Assembly (NCBI GenBank): GCA_944327405.1
Contig: CALVHK010000056.1
Span: 1 to 6,600 of the forward strand
Length of the DNA stretch: 6,600 nucleotides
Source of the DNA: an uncultured Bacilli bacterium
Lineage (GTDB): Bacteria > Bacillota_I > Bacilli_A > RF39 > UBA660
Direction of reading: 5' to 3'
Made by a program: the position numbers and the translations under genes. The notes under the pieces were generated by a model. The model searched no databases and was not told where the DNA came from. It saw only the letters and a list, made by a program, of their open reading frames with translations. Positions 1 through 5,839 of this stretch are shown in pieces. The stretch's first letter is position 1. Every line of letters begins with the position of its first letter.

Positions 1-132
1 ATAGCGATTGAAAAAGCAAAAAATGAATATAGAAAATATCAAGTGAAAACAATAAGCCCTGTGGAAAAAGCATATTTAGAAACTTTAAAAGAAATAAGTG
101 ATAAAATAGATGATAAAGTAAAGGTTGAATAG
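1..132 (+). CDS. C-terminal end of an unidentified protein (possibly RhuM-like)
   Basis: An open frame enters from the left edge and ends at a TAG (130-132), giving 43 residues of a protein whose start lies outside the window. The visible tail is charged and mostly helical: it begins IAIEKAKNEYRKYQ, continues through TISPVEKAYLETLKEIS and ends in a Lys/Asp-rich stretch. The pattern A-x-E-K-A-x-x-E-Y-x-K-Y resembles the C-terminal end of RhuM family proteins, which are accessory proteins of poorly known function often found in genomic islands. This rests on memory of the family pattern, not on a search. The reading frame is credible because it is uninterrupted and its stop lies before a promoter-bearing gap. 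The family call is weak. Confidence 0.5.
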   Translation: MAIEKAKNEYRKYQVKTISPVEKAYLETLKEISDKIDDKVKVE

Positions 133-162
133 AGTATATTAGATAGGGATACTCGTAACATA

Positions 163-189
163 AAGTAATATAATACTTCTCTTTTTTTG
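163..189 (+). terminator. Weak candidate terminator after the left-edge gene
   Basis: A short 5-bp stem (AAGTA pairing with TACTT around a 6-nt loop) is followed within a few bases by a run of seven T. It lies between the stop codon of the left-edge gene and the promoter of the next gene, where a terminator would be expected. The stem is entirely A/T-rich apart from one G-C pair, so its strength is doubtful. Confidence 0.3.
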
Positions 190-204
190 GTTAATGATAT
201 TTAA

Positions 205-233
205 TTTACAAGTTTTATTATCCATGTTATACT
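205..233 (+). promoter_or_regulatory. Sigma-A type promoter for the transglutaminase-like gene and prfB
   Basis: The -35 box TTTACA (205-210) and the -10 box TATACT (228-233) are separated by 17 bases. Each differs from consensus at one position. Transcription would begin near 240, leaving a leader of about 20 nt before the ATG at 261. No other comparable promoter is visible before prfB, so this promoter probably serves both genes. Confidence 0.7.
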
Positions 234-260
234 TATATTAGCAAAGAAAGTGATAGTCTT

Positions 261-1745
261 ATGAATGTTAGAAATAAACTAAATATTGTTGCAAATCCTA
301 CTATAGAAAATCCTACATATGAGAGTAAGGATAATATTTTGTATTTTCCAATGGACGCTAAAAAACTTGCTTCCTTTGTTTTAGATTATCCTTATGGTGA
401 CTTAAGAATTGAATCTACTTCTTTAATAACTAGTGAGGTTATACAAGCAATAAGAAAAAATTCACATATTATTTTACTTAAACTTGGTAGTAGTAAGGAT
501 AATTATCTTTTGACAAGAGAAGTGTTTGATATTTTGAGTGCTTCTGATAGTTTGTTTTTTATTGATACTGATTTAGTAAGTGGGAAGTATTCATTAGAAG
601 AGATGGATATGCTTGCTTATTTTAACCGGCCTTTAATAGGAAAATATAAAATTGTTGATTTTTATACTAGTGCAAGCTTTACTTTTTATCAAGAATTAAG
701 TGAAGAAGAAATCAGACTTCTATCCGAACATGTTAGAAATGGTAGTAGTATTTTCTTGGAGTATAGTGTATTTGATAATATTATGCATGTTATTGACAGT
801 TTAAAGGGGAACAATATCACTTTTACTATTCCTATGCAACCAGGATTAAATCCATATTATAAAAAATTACAGGAATATATGACGAATGGTGAGAAAATTG
901 AAACATTTTTAAAGGTGGATTTAGAACGACAATTAAAGGCTCATGCTTTATTAGATGTTATGGTAAAAGATATTCGGGAATCTAATTTGAGTGTTTATGA
1001 AAAGTATTTGGCTGTTATAGAGATTGTTACACATTTTAAACCATATCAAGAAAACGAAGCTAGAAAGATGGATGCTAGGTCTACGGAATATGTTTTGTTT
1101 AATGATTTTATCGTTTGTCGGGGATATGTTGAACTAATGAGGGATTTACTTAATAATATTAACATACCTAGTTATCCTGTGGAAGTATCTTACAAAGACT
1201 CAGATCAGATAAGAGTTTACCATGCAAGAATTGTTGTTCGGCTTGATGATGATAAATACAATATACATGGACTTTATATCGCTGATCCTACTTGGGATGG
1301 GGATCTTACACATCATTATTTTAATCATTCATCTATGACGTTTTATGAAGCAGGATTTGAAAGTACAGAGTTTCTAGATTCTCACCTCAGTATATTTCGA
1401 GTAAATAGTTCTTCTGAATTTATGAGTGTTTTAGAAAAATATCCGAAAGCAATAGATACATTTATTGAAATTATACAGAATGTTGATAAACCATTTTATA
1501 AGTATTTAAAAACGGGTTATGATTTAGATAGTACTAACCTTAATTTAGTTCGAGATGTTTATAACTATATCATTAAAAATACAAAACAAGCTATTTCTGG
1601 TGATGTAAAAGTTGCTGCTTTAACAAGCTTAGTTGAATTTATTTATCCTACTTTAAGTATAGAAGATAAAAAAGAAATATTGGATGAAATTATTCGTGAC
1701 AATAAACTTCGGGAACAATATGATTTTAAGAAAGGAAGAAATTAA
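261..1745 (+). CDS. Transglutaminase-like (papain-fold) domain protein
   Basis: A 494-residue protein with no signal peptide or membrane segment, so probably cytoplasmic. The middle-to-C-terminal part shows the transglutaminase-core order of catalytic residues: Cys286 in NDFIVCRGYVELMRDLL, His321 in VYHARIVV and Asp342 in YIADPTWDGD. Such folds act as cysteine proteases, peptidases or amide-transfer enzymes; the substrate here is unknown. Residues about 30-195 form repeated helix-then-strand units that look like a divergent leucine-rich-repeat-like or other solenoid region, perhaps for binding a partner. Residues about 395-494 are predicted helical. The ATG at 261 is preceded only by a weak purine-rich site (AAAGAAAG, 243-250), but a good promoter lies at 205-233. 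Its stop TAA overlaps the prfB start by one base, so translation of the two is probably coupled. I do not recognise a named family for the whole protein. The triad is a confident reading; the function is inference. Confidence 0.8.
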   Translation: MNVRNKLNIVANPTIENPTYESKDNILYFPMDAKKLASFVLDYPYGDLRIESTSLITSEVIQAIRKNSHIILLKLGSSKDNYLLTREVFDILSASDSLFFIDTDLVSGKYSLEEMDMLAYFNRPLIGKYKIVDFYTSASFTFYQELSEEEIRLLSEHVRNGSSIFLEYSVFDNIMHVIDSLKGNNITFTIPMQPGLNPYYKKLQEYMTNGEKIETFLKVDLERQLKAHALLDVMVKDIRESNLSVYEKYLAVIEIVTHFKPYQENEARKMDARSTEYVLFNDFIVCRGYVELMRDLLNNINIPSYPVEVSYKDSDQIRVYHARIVVRLDDDKYNIHGLYIADPTWDGDLTHHYFNHSSMTFYEAGFESTEFLDSHLSIFRVNSSSEFMSVLEKYPKAIDTFIEIIQNVDKPFYKYLKTGYDLDSTNLNLVRDVYNYIIKNTKQAISGDVKVAALTSLVEFIYPTLSIEDKKEILDEIIRDNKLREQYDFKKGRN

Positions 1746-1747
1746 TG
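1733..1747 (+). promoter_or_regulatory. Ribosome binding site and overlapping start that fix the prfB start
   Basis: An AGGAAG Shine-Dalgarno site at 1733-1738 lies 6 bases before the ATG at 1745-1747. The ATG shares its A with the TAA stop of the upstream gene (TAATG). This site decides the true prfB start, in a different frame from the bulk of the release factor reading frame. Confidence 0.75.
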
Positions 1748-2819
1748 GATAAGAAAGAATTAGAAAATAGATTGGAACAATTAGAAGAAAAAGTGCAAAC
1801 TTTGGGGAGGTCTCTTTGACGTAGGTGCGTTAGAAAAAGAACAAGCAAATTTGCAAGCGGAAACAAGTAAAAGTGACTTTTGGGAGGATGTAGGTCATGC
1901 TAATAAGATTTATCAACAATTAAGACATATTCAAAAGAAGCTTAATGTTTATCATGATTTGTTAGAGCAGATTCAGTTATTAAAAGAGTTACTTGCTATA
2001 AATGAAGAAGTATCTGTAGAAGATATAGATGAAGTACAAAGAAATGTTGATGAACTCGAGTTTGATACGCTTCTTAATGGTCCATATGATGATGCTAATT
2101 GCTATTTGGAAATTCATCCGGGAGCAGGGGGAACGGAGTCTTGTGATTGGGCGAGTATGCTTATGAGAATGTATGAACGTTTCTTACAGAAGAATGGATT
2201 TACCTATAAAATTATTGATGAACAAGCTGGAGATGAAGCTGGTGTTAAAAGTGTTACCATGCTCATAGAAGGAGACTATGCTTATGGGTATCTAAAAGAA
2301 GAAGCGGGAGTACACCGGTTAGTTCGAATTAGTCCTTTTGATGCTAATAAAAGACGACATACATCTTTTGCATCTGTTACGGTAACGCCTGTTTTTGATG
2401 AAGATATTAACATTGAAATAAAAGATGAGGACTTAAAAATTGATGTATATCACTCTAGTGGAGCAGGGGGACAATCGGTTAATACGAGTAATTCGGCTGT
2501 TCGTATTACACATTTACCTACCAAAACGGTTGTTACTTGTCAAACAGAGAGGAGCCAGCTCAGAAATAAAGAGATTGCTATGCAAATGCTAAAGAATAAA
2601 CTTTATCAGAAAGAGCAAGAAGAAAAAGAAAAACTTAAAAAAGAAGTAAATGGTACCGCTCAGGCAATTGATTTTGGCAGTCAGATTCGAAGTTATATAT
2701 TAGAGCCATATAAATTGGTTAAAGATCATCGTTCTAAATATGAATCTACTGACCCAGATAAAGTGTTAGATGGAGATATTATGCCTTTTATTAAAAGTTC
2801 TTTGCAAATGAAAAAATAG
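1745..2819 (+). CDS. prfB: Peptide chain release factor 2 (RF2), expressed by programmed +1 frameshift
   Basis: RF2 recognises UGA and UAA in the ribosomal A site and triggers peptide release. The gene is read as 1745-1816 joined to 1818-2819, skipping T1817, for a product of 357 residues (E. coli RF2 has 365). The first frame encodes 24 residues and stops at TGA 1817-1819; slipping +1 on CTT gives Asp25 and the rest of the protein. Features seen in full-length numbering: an N-terminal helical domain, the release-factor stretch EIHPGAGGTESCDWA, the stop-codon-reading tripeptide SPF at 196-198 (RF2 type, not the PxT of RF1), and the catalytic GGQ at 241-243 within SGAGGQSVN. Both motifs sit nine residues earlier than in E. 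coli, so the spacing between them is the same. A TTG at 1851 begins the long uninterrupted frame but is not the real start. The gene is translationally coupled to the upstream gene and ends at a convergent terminator. Confidence 0.97.
1804..1820 (+). promoter_or_regulatory. prfB programmed +1 frameshift site
   Basis: An internal Shine-Dalgarno-like GGGGAGG (1804-1810), a 3-nt spacer and the slippery CTTTGAC (1814-1820) match the known RF2 autoregulation element in content and spacing. When RF2 is scarce the ribosome pauses at the in-frame TGA (1817-1819), and the tRNA on CTT slips to TTT, giving full-length RF2. When RF2 is abundant, termination gives a 24-residue peptide. Confidence 0.95.
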
Positions 2820-2836
2820 TTCAATACTATTTTTTT
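2811..2836. terminator. Bidirectional terminator between prfB and the convergent XRE gene
   Basis: ATAGT (2816-2820) and ACTAT (2826-2830) form a 5-bp stem with a 5-nt loop. A run of A (2811-2816) lies to the left and a run of T (2830-2836) to the right, so the stem can extend with A-T pairs and either strand would give a hairpin followed by U residues. It overlaps the stop codons of both converging genes. Confidence 0.65.
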
Positions 2837-3213
2837 ATTTGCATTCTTTTCTTATCACAGTTAGGACATGTAAAATGAAGAGTATTCGTCATATCTTCTA
2901 TGTATTTAGATAGTTTTCCTAGTTCTTTAGGAATACTAACAAAATAATCGCAATTATCACAGTATAATTCATAATATTCTAATTCTATTTCTTTTTTATC
3001 TGGTATTAAATCATGTACGGATACATCAAGAGCATTTGCAATATTATAAAGAGTTTGCATTGAAAAAGATTGGTAAGTATTTGATTCAATGTTAGCAATG
3101 AAAGAAAGAGAATAACTAGTTAGGTTTGCTAGTTGTTCTTGGGTTATGCCTTTTTTCTTTCGCTCTTTTTTAATTCGTTTCCCTATTTCTTGATAAACTA
3201 AATAATCATTCAT
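2827..3213 (-). CDS. XRE/Cro-C1 family transcriptional regulator with C-terminal zinc-ribbon-like tail
   Basis: The 128-residue product (from the ATG at 3213) has an N-terminal helix-turn-helix of the XRE type at residues about 10-70. It shows KRIKKERKKKGITQEQLA for the first helices, SLSFIANIESNTYQ around the recognition helix, and the typical end NALDVSVHDLI. Residues 85-119 hold two Cys-x2-Cys pairs (CDNC at 85-88 and CPNC at 116-119) separated by 27 residues, which suggests a bound metal, probably zinc. It probably acts as a DNA-binding repressor, with the Cys tail possibly used for stability or sensing. A GTG two codons upstream (3219) is a possible alternative start giving 130 residues. 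I prefer the ATG because a GTGAT that can pair with the far end of the anti-Shine-Dalgarno lies about six bases before it. The gene runs opposite to both neighbours. Its targets are unknown; it may regulate itself or belong to a mobile insertion. Confidence 0.85.
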   Translation of the reverse strand: MNDYLVYQEIGKRIKKERKKKGITQEQLANLTSYSLSFIANIESNTYQSFSMQTLYNIANALDVSVHDLIPDKKEIELEYYELYCDNCDYFVSIPKELGKLSKYIEDMTNTLHFTCPNCDKKRMQIKK

Positions 3214-3245
3214 ATTCACATCACGATACTATCTTAACATACTCT

Positions 3246-3515
3246 TTGTGTGAATTATGTCGAATTATTGACATTATCAACGGTCTTGAAGAACAGCCAA
3301 AAAATCGTACTTTTGATGATATAATGGATGAATTTTTGGATGAATGGAATAAACAGATTGAGGATAATAAGCTTGTGAAGAAAGCTGAAGAGTATGGACG
3401 GAGAGAAGACAAATTAGAAATAGCTAAAAGCTTATTAACTTCGACTTTAACAATTGAAAAAATAGCCAAACATACTGGTTTAAGTATTGAAGAAGTAGAG
3501 AAACTTAAAAAATAA
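3246..3515 (+). pseudogene. Remnant of the C-terminal tail of a Rpn/PD-(D/E)XK family transposase
   Basis: An open frame of 89 residues that begins with a TTG and has no Shine-Dalgarno site before it. The frame is in fact open further upstream into the XRE gene start. It contains a CELCRIIDIINGLEE stretch, an acidic helix (FDDIMDEFLDEWNKQIE), a basic coiled region with YGRREDKLEIAKSLL, and a final small helix-turn-helix-like end (TIEKIAKHTGLSIEEVEKL). This last pattern is typical of the extreme C-terminus of Rpn-family recombination-promoting nuclease/putative transposases. The N-terminal nuclease domain is missing, so this is probably a decayed fragment left by an old insertion. The opposite-strand frame (3221-3523) has no recognisable protein features and is treated as a shadow. 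A small functional protein cannot be excluded. Confidence 0.5.
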
Positions 3516-3539
3516 ATAATCATGCATTAAAGTAATATT

Positions 3540-3567
3540 AGAGAAGGCGGAACGAGTCTTCTTTTTT
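3540..3567 (+). terminator. Candidate terminator before the S10 operon
   Basis: AGAAG (3542-3546) can pair with CTTCT (3558-3562) around an 11-nt loop, followed by six T (3562-3567). It follows the transposase-like remnant and would isolate the S10 promoter from upstream transcription. The stem is short. Confidence 0.4.
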
Positions 3568-3653
3568 GAAAGCATTTATTTTCTCTAGTTAGTGCTTTAC
3601 AGCCTTATTGATACACTAGAGTGCGTTTTTTGAAAATTTTGTGAAATTTATAC
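3568..3653. other. AT-rich gap between terminator and S10 promoter
   Basis: This is the gene-free part of the roughly 300-base interval before rpsJ that is not explained by the terminator, promoter or leader. It shows one weak inverted repeat, TCTAGT (3584-3589) with ACTAGA (3615-3620), followed by a T run at 3626-3631, which could be a second poor terminator. No reading frame of note is present. Confidence 0.4.
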
Positions 3654-3682
3654 TTGACGTGCATAAAATATACTGTTATAAT
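3654..3682 (+). promoter_or_regulatory. Strong promoter of the S10 ribosomal protein operon
   Basis: The -35 box TTGACG (3654-3659) and a perfect -10 box TATAAT (3677-3682) are separated by 17 bases. This is nearly full consensus for the housekeeping sigma factor, as expected for a ribosomal protein operon. The start site would be near 3689, leaving an untranslated leader of about 125 nt. Confidence 0.9.
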
Positions 3683-3699
3683 CTAAGTCGTATGACTGC

Positions 3700-3800
3700 T
3701 TAGATGTGCGAGGTTGCTGATACGCTAGGCGAGGTTGTTCCATATACCTCATGTATCAGGGAATTTGTGCGGAGCGAGTCTGTACTAGATATAGACGAAA
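3700..3800 (+). ncRNA. Structured 5' leader of the S10 operon (candidate autoregulatory RNA)
   Basis: The leader between the promoter and rpsJ holds several pairings. CTGATAC (3717-3723) pairs perfectly with GTATCAG (3753-3759). Inside it GAGGT (3731-3735) pairs with ACCTC (3746-3750). The loop bases TTCC (3738-3741) can pair with GGAA (3760-3763) just after the outer stem, which would form a pseudoknot. A second hairpin, GTCTGTA (3778-3784) with TATAGAC (3790-3796), has one G-U pair and ends four bases before the Shine-Dalgarno site. GCGAGGTTG occurs twice (3708-3716 and 3729-3737), so GAGGT has two copies that could compete for ACCTC. In gamma-proteobacteria L4 represses the S10 operon through its leader; a similar role here is inference. 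No intrinsic terminator is seen in the leader, so control at translation would be more likely. Confidence 0.6.
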
Positions 3801-3817
3801 GGAGGACATAAGATATG
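3800..3817 (+). promoter_or_regulatory. rpsJ ribosome binding site
   Basis: A perfect AGGAGG (3800-3805) lies 9 bases before the rpsJ ATG (3815). It directly follows the last leader hairpin, and its GAGG could alternatively pair with CCTC at 3747-3750. Confidence 0.85.
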
Positions 3818-4123
3818 TCAAATACGAAAGTTAGGATTAATCTTAGGGCTTACGATCATAGATTACTTGATAAAGCAGCGCTAAAGATTGTCGAAACAGT
3901 TAAAAGAACGGGTGGAGAAGTATCTGGACCTGTGCCTCTTCCAACAGAGATACAAAAGTATACTGTTTTAAGAGCAGTTCACAAGTATAAAGATGCACGC
4001 GAACAATTTGAAATGCGTACTCATAAGAGACTTGTTGATATTAAAAACCCAAGTAAAGAGACTATTGATGCTTTATCTCATTTGGATTTACCAAGTGGTG
4101 TAGACATTGATATAAAATTATAA
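3815..4123 (+). CDS. rpsJ: 30S ribosomal protein S10
   Basis: First gene of the S10 operon. The 102-residue product has the normal length for S10, a protein of the 30S head that in many bacteria also pairs with NusB in transcription antitermination. Recognisable features are the N-terminal LRAYDHRLLDKAA, the loop region GPVPLPTE (38-45), the loop tip VHKYKD (55-60), the RTHKRLVDI strand (68-76) and the C-terminus DLPSGVDIDIKL. The VHKYKD and C-terminal sequences match the Bacilli form of the protein. The gene has a perfect Shine-Dalgarno site, follows a long structured leader, and is separated from rplC by 20 bases. Nothing in it is unusual. Confidence 0.98.
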   Translation: MSNTKVRINLRAYDHRLLDKAALKIVETVKRTGGEVSGPVPLPTEIQKYTVLRAVHKYKDAREQFEMRTHKRLVDIKNPSKETIDALSHLDLPSGVDIDIKL

Positions 4124-4143
4124 TTAGAAAGGAAATAGGAAAA

Positions 4144-4908
4144 ATGAAAGGAATCTTAGGGCGTAAGCTCGGAATGACTCAAGTTTTTACTAAAGAAGGT
4201 AAGTTAATACCTGTTACGGTAATTGAGGTACAACCTAATACAGTAATGCAAGTAAAAACGGTTGAGACTGATGGTTATTCTGCTATTCAAGTGGGAATGG
4301 TAGATAAAAAAGAGTCTCGTGCTAATAAACCAGAAATGGGAAGAGCACGCAAGGCAAATACTACTCCTAAGCGCTTCTTAAAAGAAATTAGAGATTATGA
4401 TGGAACATACAATGTTGGTGATGTAATCAGTGCTAATACTTTTGAAGTAGGAGAAGTAGTAGACGTTACAGGTACTAGTAAAGGTAAAGGTTTTACTGGT
4501 GTAATTAAACGTCATAATCAATCTAGAGGACCAGAAACACATGGTTCTAGATATCACAGAAGACCAGGATCTTTAGGAACTATGCTTCCAAAAAGAGTAC
4601 TTAAAGGTAAGAAATTATCTGGTCATATGGGTGTTGATACAGTTACAATTCAAAACCTAGAAATTATTGAGGTTAACGAGAGTGAAGGCTACATCTTAGT
4701 TAGTGGAAATGTTCCAGGAGCAAAAAATTCAGTTGTGTTTATTAAATCTGCTGTTAAAAATTCTAGAAAGAAAAATCCAAAAGAGGTTATTACTTACGAA
4801 GAAGAAACTCCAATTGTTGAGGAAACTGCCGAAGTAGTAGAAGAAGCAACTGAAGCACCTGAAGAAACAAATGATGCAGCTCTCACAATAGAAAGCGAAA
4901 ACAATTAG
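4144..4908 (+). CDS. rplC: 50S ribosomal protein L3 with an acidic C-terminal extension
   Basis: L3 is an early assembly protein of the large subunit; its long loop reaches toward the peptidyl transferase centre. The start MKGILGRKLGMTQVF, the loop stretch GFTGVIKRHNQSRGPETHGS (117-136) with the following YHRRPGSLG, and GKKLSGHMG are all typical. The usual protein ends near VKSAVK at about residue 205-209, but this one has 254 residues. After a short basic link (SRKKNPK, 207-213) come 41 residues (214-254) with 14 Glu, one Asp and no Lys or Arg, of low complexity and rich in Val, Thr and Ala. This tail is in frame with no sign of frameshift, and rplD follows 20 bases later with its own binding site, so it appears to be a real part of the protein. 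A Shine-Dalgarno site AAAGGA (4128-4133) precedes the ATG by 10 bases. Confidence 0.97.
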   Translation: MKGILGRKLGMTQVFTKEGKLIPVTVIEVQPNTVMQVKTVETDGYSAIQVGMVDKKESRANKPEMGRARKANTTPKRFLKEIRDYDGTYNVGDVISANTFEVGEVVDVTGTSKGKGFTGVIKRHNQSRGPETHGSRYHRRPGSLGTMLPKRVLKGKKLSGHMGVDTVTIQNLEIIEVNESEGYILVSGNVPGAKNSVVFIKSAVKNSRKKNPKEVITYEEETPIVEETAEVVEEATEAPEETNDAALTIESENN

Positions 4909-4928
4909 TTTTCTAGAAAGGTGAAGCT

Positions 4929-5549
4929 ATGAAAATAAGTGTTAAGAATAAGCAAGGCGAAAAAGTTAAAGATTTAACTTTAAATGATGCTGTTTGGAAT
5001 ATTGAAGCAAAGACTCAAGTTTTAAAGAAAATGATTAAGTTGCAACTTGATTCAATGAGACAAGGTACTCATAAGACTAAGACTCGTAGTGAAGTTTCTG
5101 GTGGCGGAAGAAAACCATGGAGACAAAAAGGTACTGGTCGTGCTCGTCAAGGTAGTACACGTGCTACACAATGGCGTGGTGGCGGTATAGCTGGTGGTGT
5201 TACTCCACGCGATTACACTTTCAAGATTAATCGTAAAGAAAGAGTTTTAGCTTTAAAAAGCGCTCTATCACTAAAAGCACAAAACAAAGAATTAGTTGTA
5301 CTTGATAATATTACACTTGAAAGTTTAAAAACAAAAGATGTAAAAGCTCTAGTTAATGATTTAAAACTTGTTGGTAAAATTTTATTTGTGACAAGTGAAG
5401 ATAATGAAAATTTATATATGGCTACTAGAAATCTAGGATATACATATGCAATTTTAACTGATGAGATTAATGCTTTTGATTTGGTTAATGCCGATGTTGT
5501 CGTAATGGATGAAGCAGCTGTTAAACAAATCGAGGAGGTGCTTAAATAA
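4929..5549 (+). CDS. rplD: 50S ribosomal protein L4
   Basis: L4 binds 23S rRNA domain I, and its long loop lines the peptide exit tunnel. In some bacteria it also represses its own operon through the leader. The 206-residue product has normal length and shows the loop signature SGGGRKPWRQKGTGRARQGS (57-76), followed by WRGGG (82-86) and TPRDY (92-96), then the alpha/beta globular part with LVVLDNI and VVVMDEAAVKQIEEVL. The start is supported by AAAGGTGA (4917-4924), 4 bases before the ATG. The stop TAA overlaps the rplW ATG by one base, which implies translational coupling. As the second large-subunit protein of the operon it is the natural candidate to bind the rpsJ leader, although that role is not shown for this lineage. 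Confidence 0.98.
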   Translation: MKISVKNKQGEKVKDLTLNDAVWNIEAKTQVLKKMIKLQLDSMRQGTHKTKTRSEVSGGGRKPWRQKGTGRARQGSTRATQWRGGGIAGGVTPRDYTFKINRKERVLALKSALSLKAQNKELVVLDNITLESLKTKDVKALVNDLKLVGKILFVTSEDNENLYMATRNLGYTYAILTDEINAFDLVNADVVVMDEAAVKQIEEVLK

Positions 5550-5827
5550 TGAAAGATTATACAGATATTATTTATTCACCAGTTATTACAGAGAAAAGTG
5601 CTTTAAAGCAACAAAATGAAAATGTTTATACATTTAAAGTTGCTAAGAGTGCTACTAAAGATCAAATTAAGAAAGCTATAGAGCAAGCTTTTGGGGTAAG
5701 TGTTAAAAGTGTTAATACACTAAATACAAAACCAAAAAAGAAGAGAGTCGGAAGATATACAGGTATGACAAAGACTTATAAAAAAGCGATTGTTACACTT
5801 GATGCTGACTCAAAAATAGAGTTATAG
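5549..5827 (+). CDS. rplW: 50S ribosomal protein L23
   Basis: L23 sits at the exit of the peptide tunnel and is the docking site for trigger factor and the signal recognition particle. The 92-residue product is of normal length, with the family opening IIYSPVITEKS (8-18), the helix DQIKKAIEQAFGVSV, and the basic loop KPKKKRVGRYTGMTKTYKKA before the last strand IVTLDAD. A strong Shine-Dalgarno site GAGGAGGTG (5532-5540) lies inside the end of rplD, and the start codon overlaps the rplD stop (TAATG). rplB follows after 12 bases. Confidence 0.97.
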   Translation: MKDYTDIIYSPVITEKSALKQQNENVYTFKVAKSATKDQIKKAIEQAFGVSVKSVNTLNTKPKKKRVGRYTGMTKTYKKAIVTLDADSKIEL

Positions 5828-5839
5828 GAGGAGTAAGTT

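Noticed and set aside
261..1745. Transglutaminase-like gene as part of a toxin or defence system
   Set aside because: No antitoxin, immunity gene, secretion signal or defence partner is visible nearby; its only coupled neighbour is prfB.
1851..2819. prfB starting at TTG 1851
   Set aside because: This TTG has no good ribosome binding site. The upstream ATG with the frameshift element restores the conserved RF2 N-terminus.
3221..3523. Reverse-strand open frame of 100 codons
   Set aside because: It lies opposite the transposase-like remnant, has a low-complexity Ser/Phe/Ile-rich translation typical of an antisense shadow, and shows no recognisable motif.
3584..3631. Second terminator hairpin (TCTAGT/ACTAGA followed by six T)
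   Set aside because: The 6-bp stem encloses a 25-nt loop and the T run does not follow the stem directly, so it is unlikely to work as an intrinsic terminator.
3683..3703. Hairpin CTAAGTC with GAC/TTAG just after the -10 box
   Set aside because: Its left arm would lie partly upstream of the expected transcription start near 3689, so it probably does not form in the RNA.
4762..4905. Acidic L3 tail as a separate small gene or frameshift artefact
   Set aside because: The tail is continuous in frame with L3, has no internal start with a ribosome binding site, and is followed by a normally spaced rplD.
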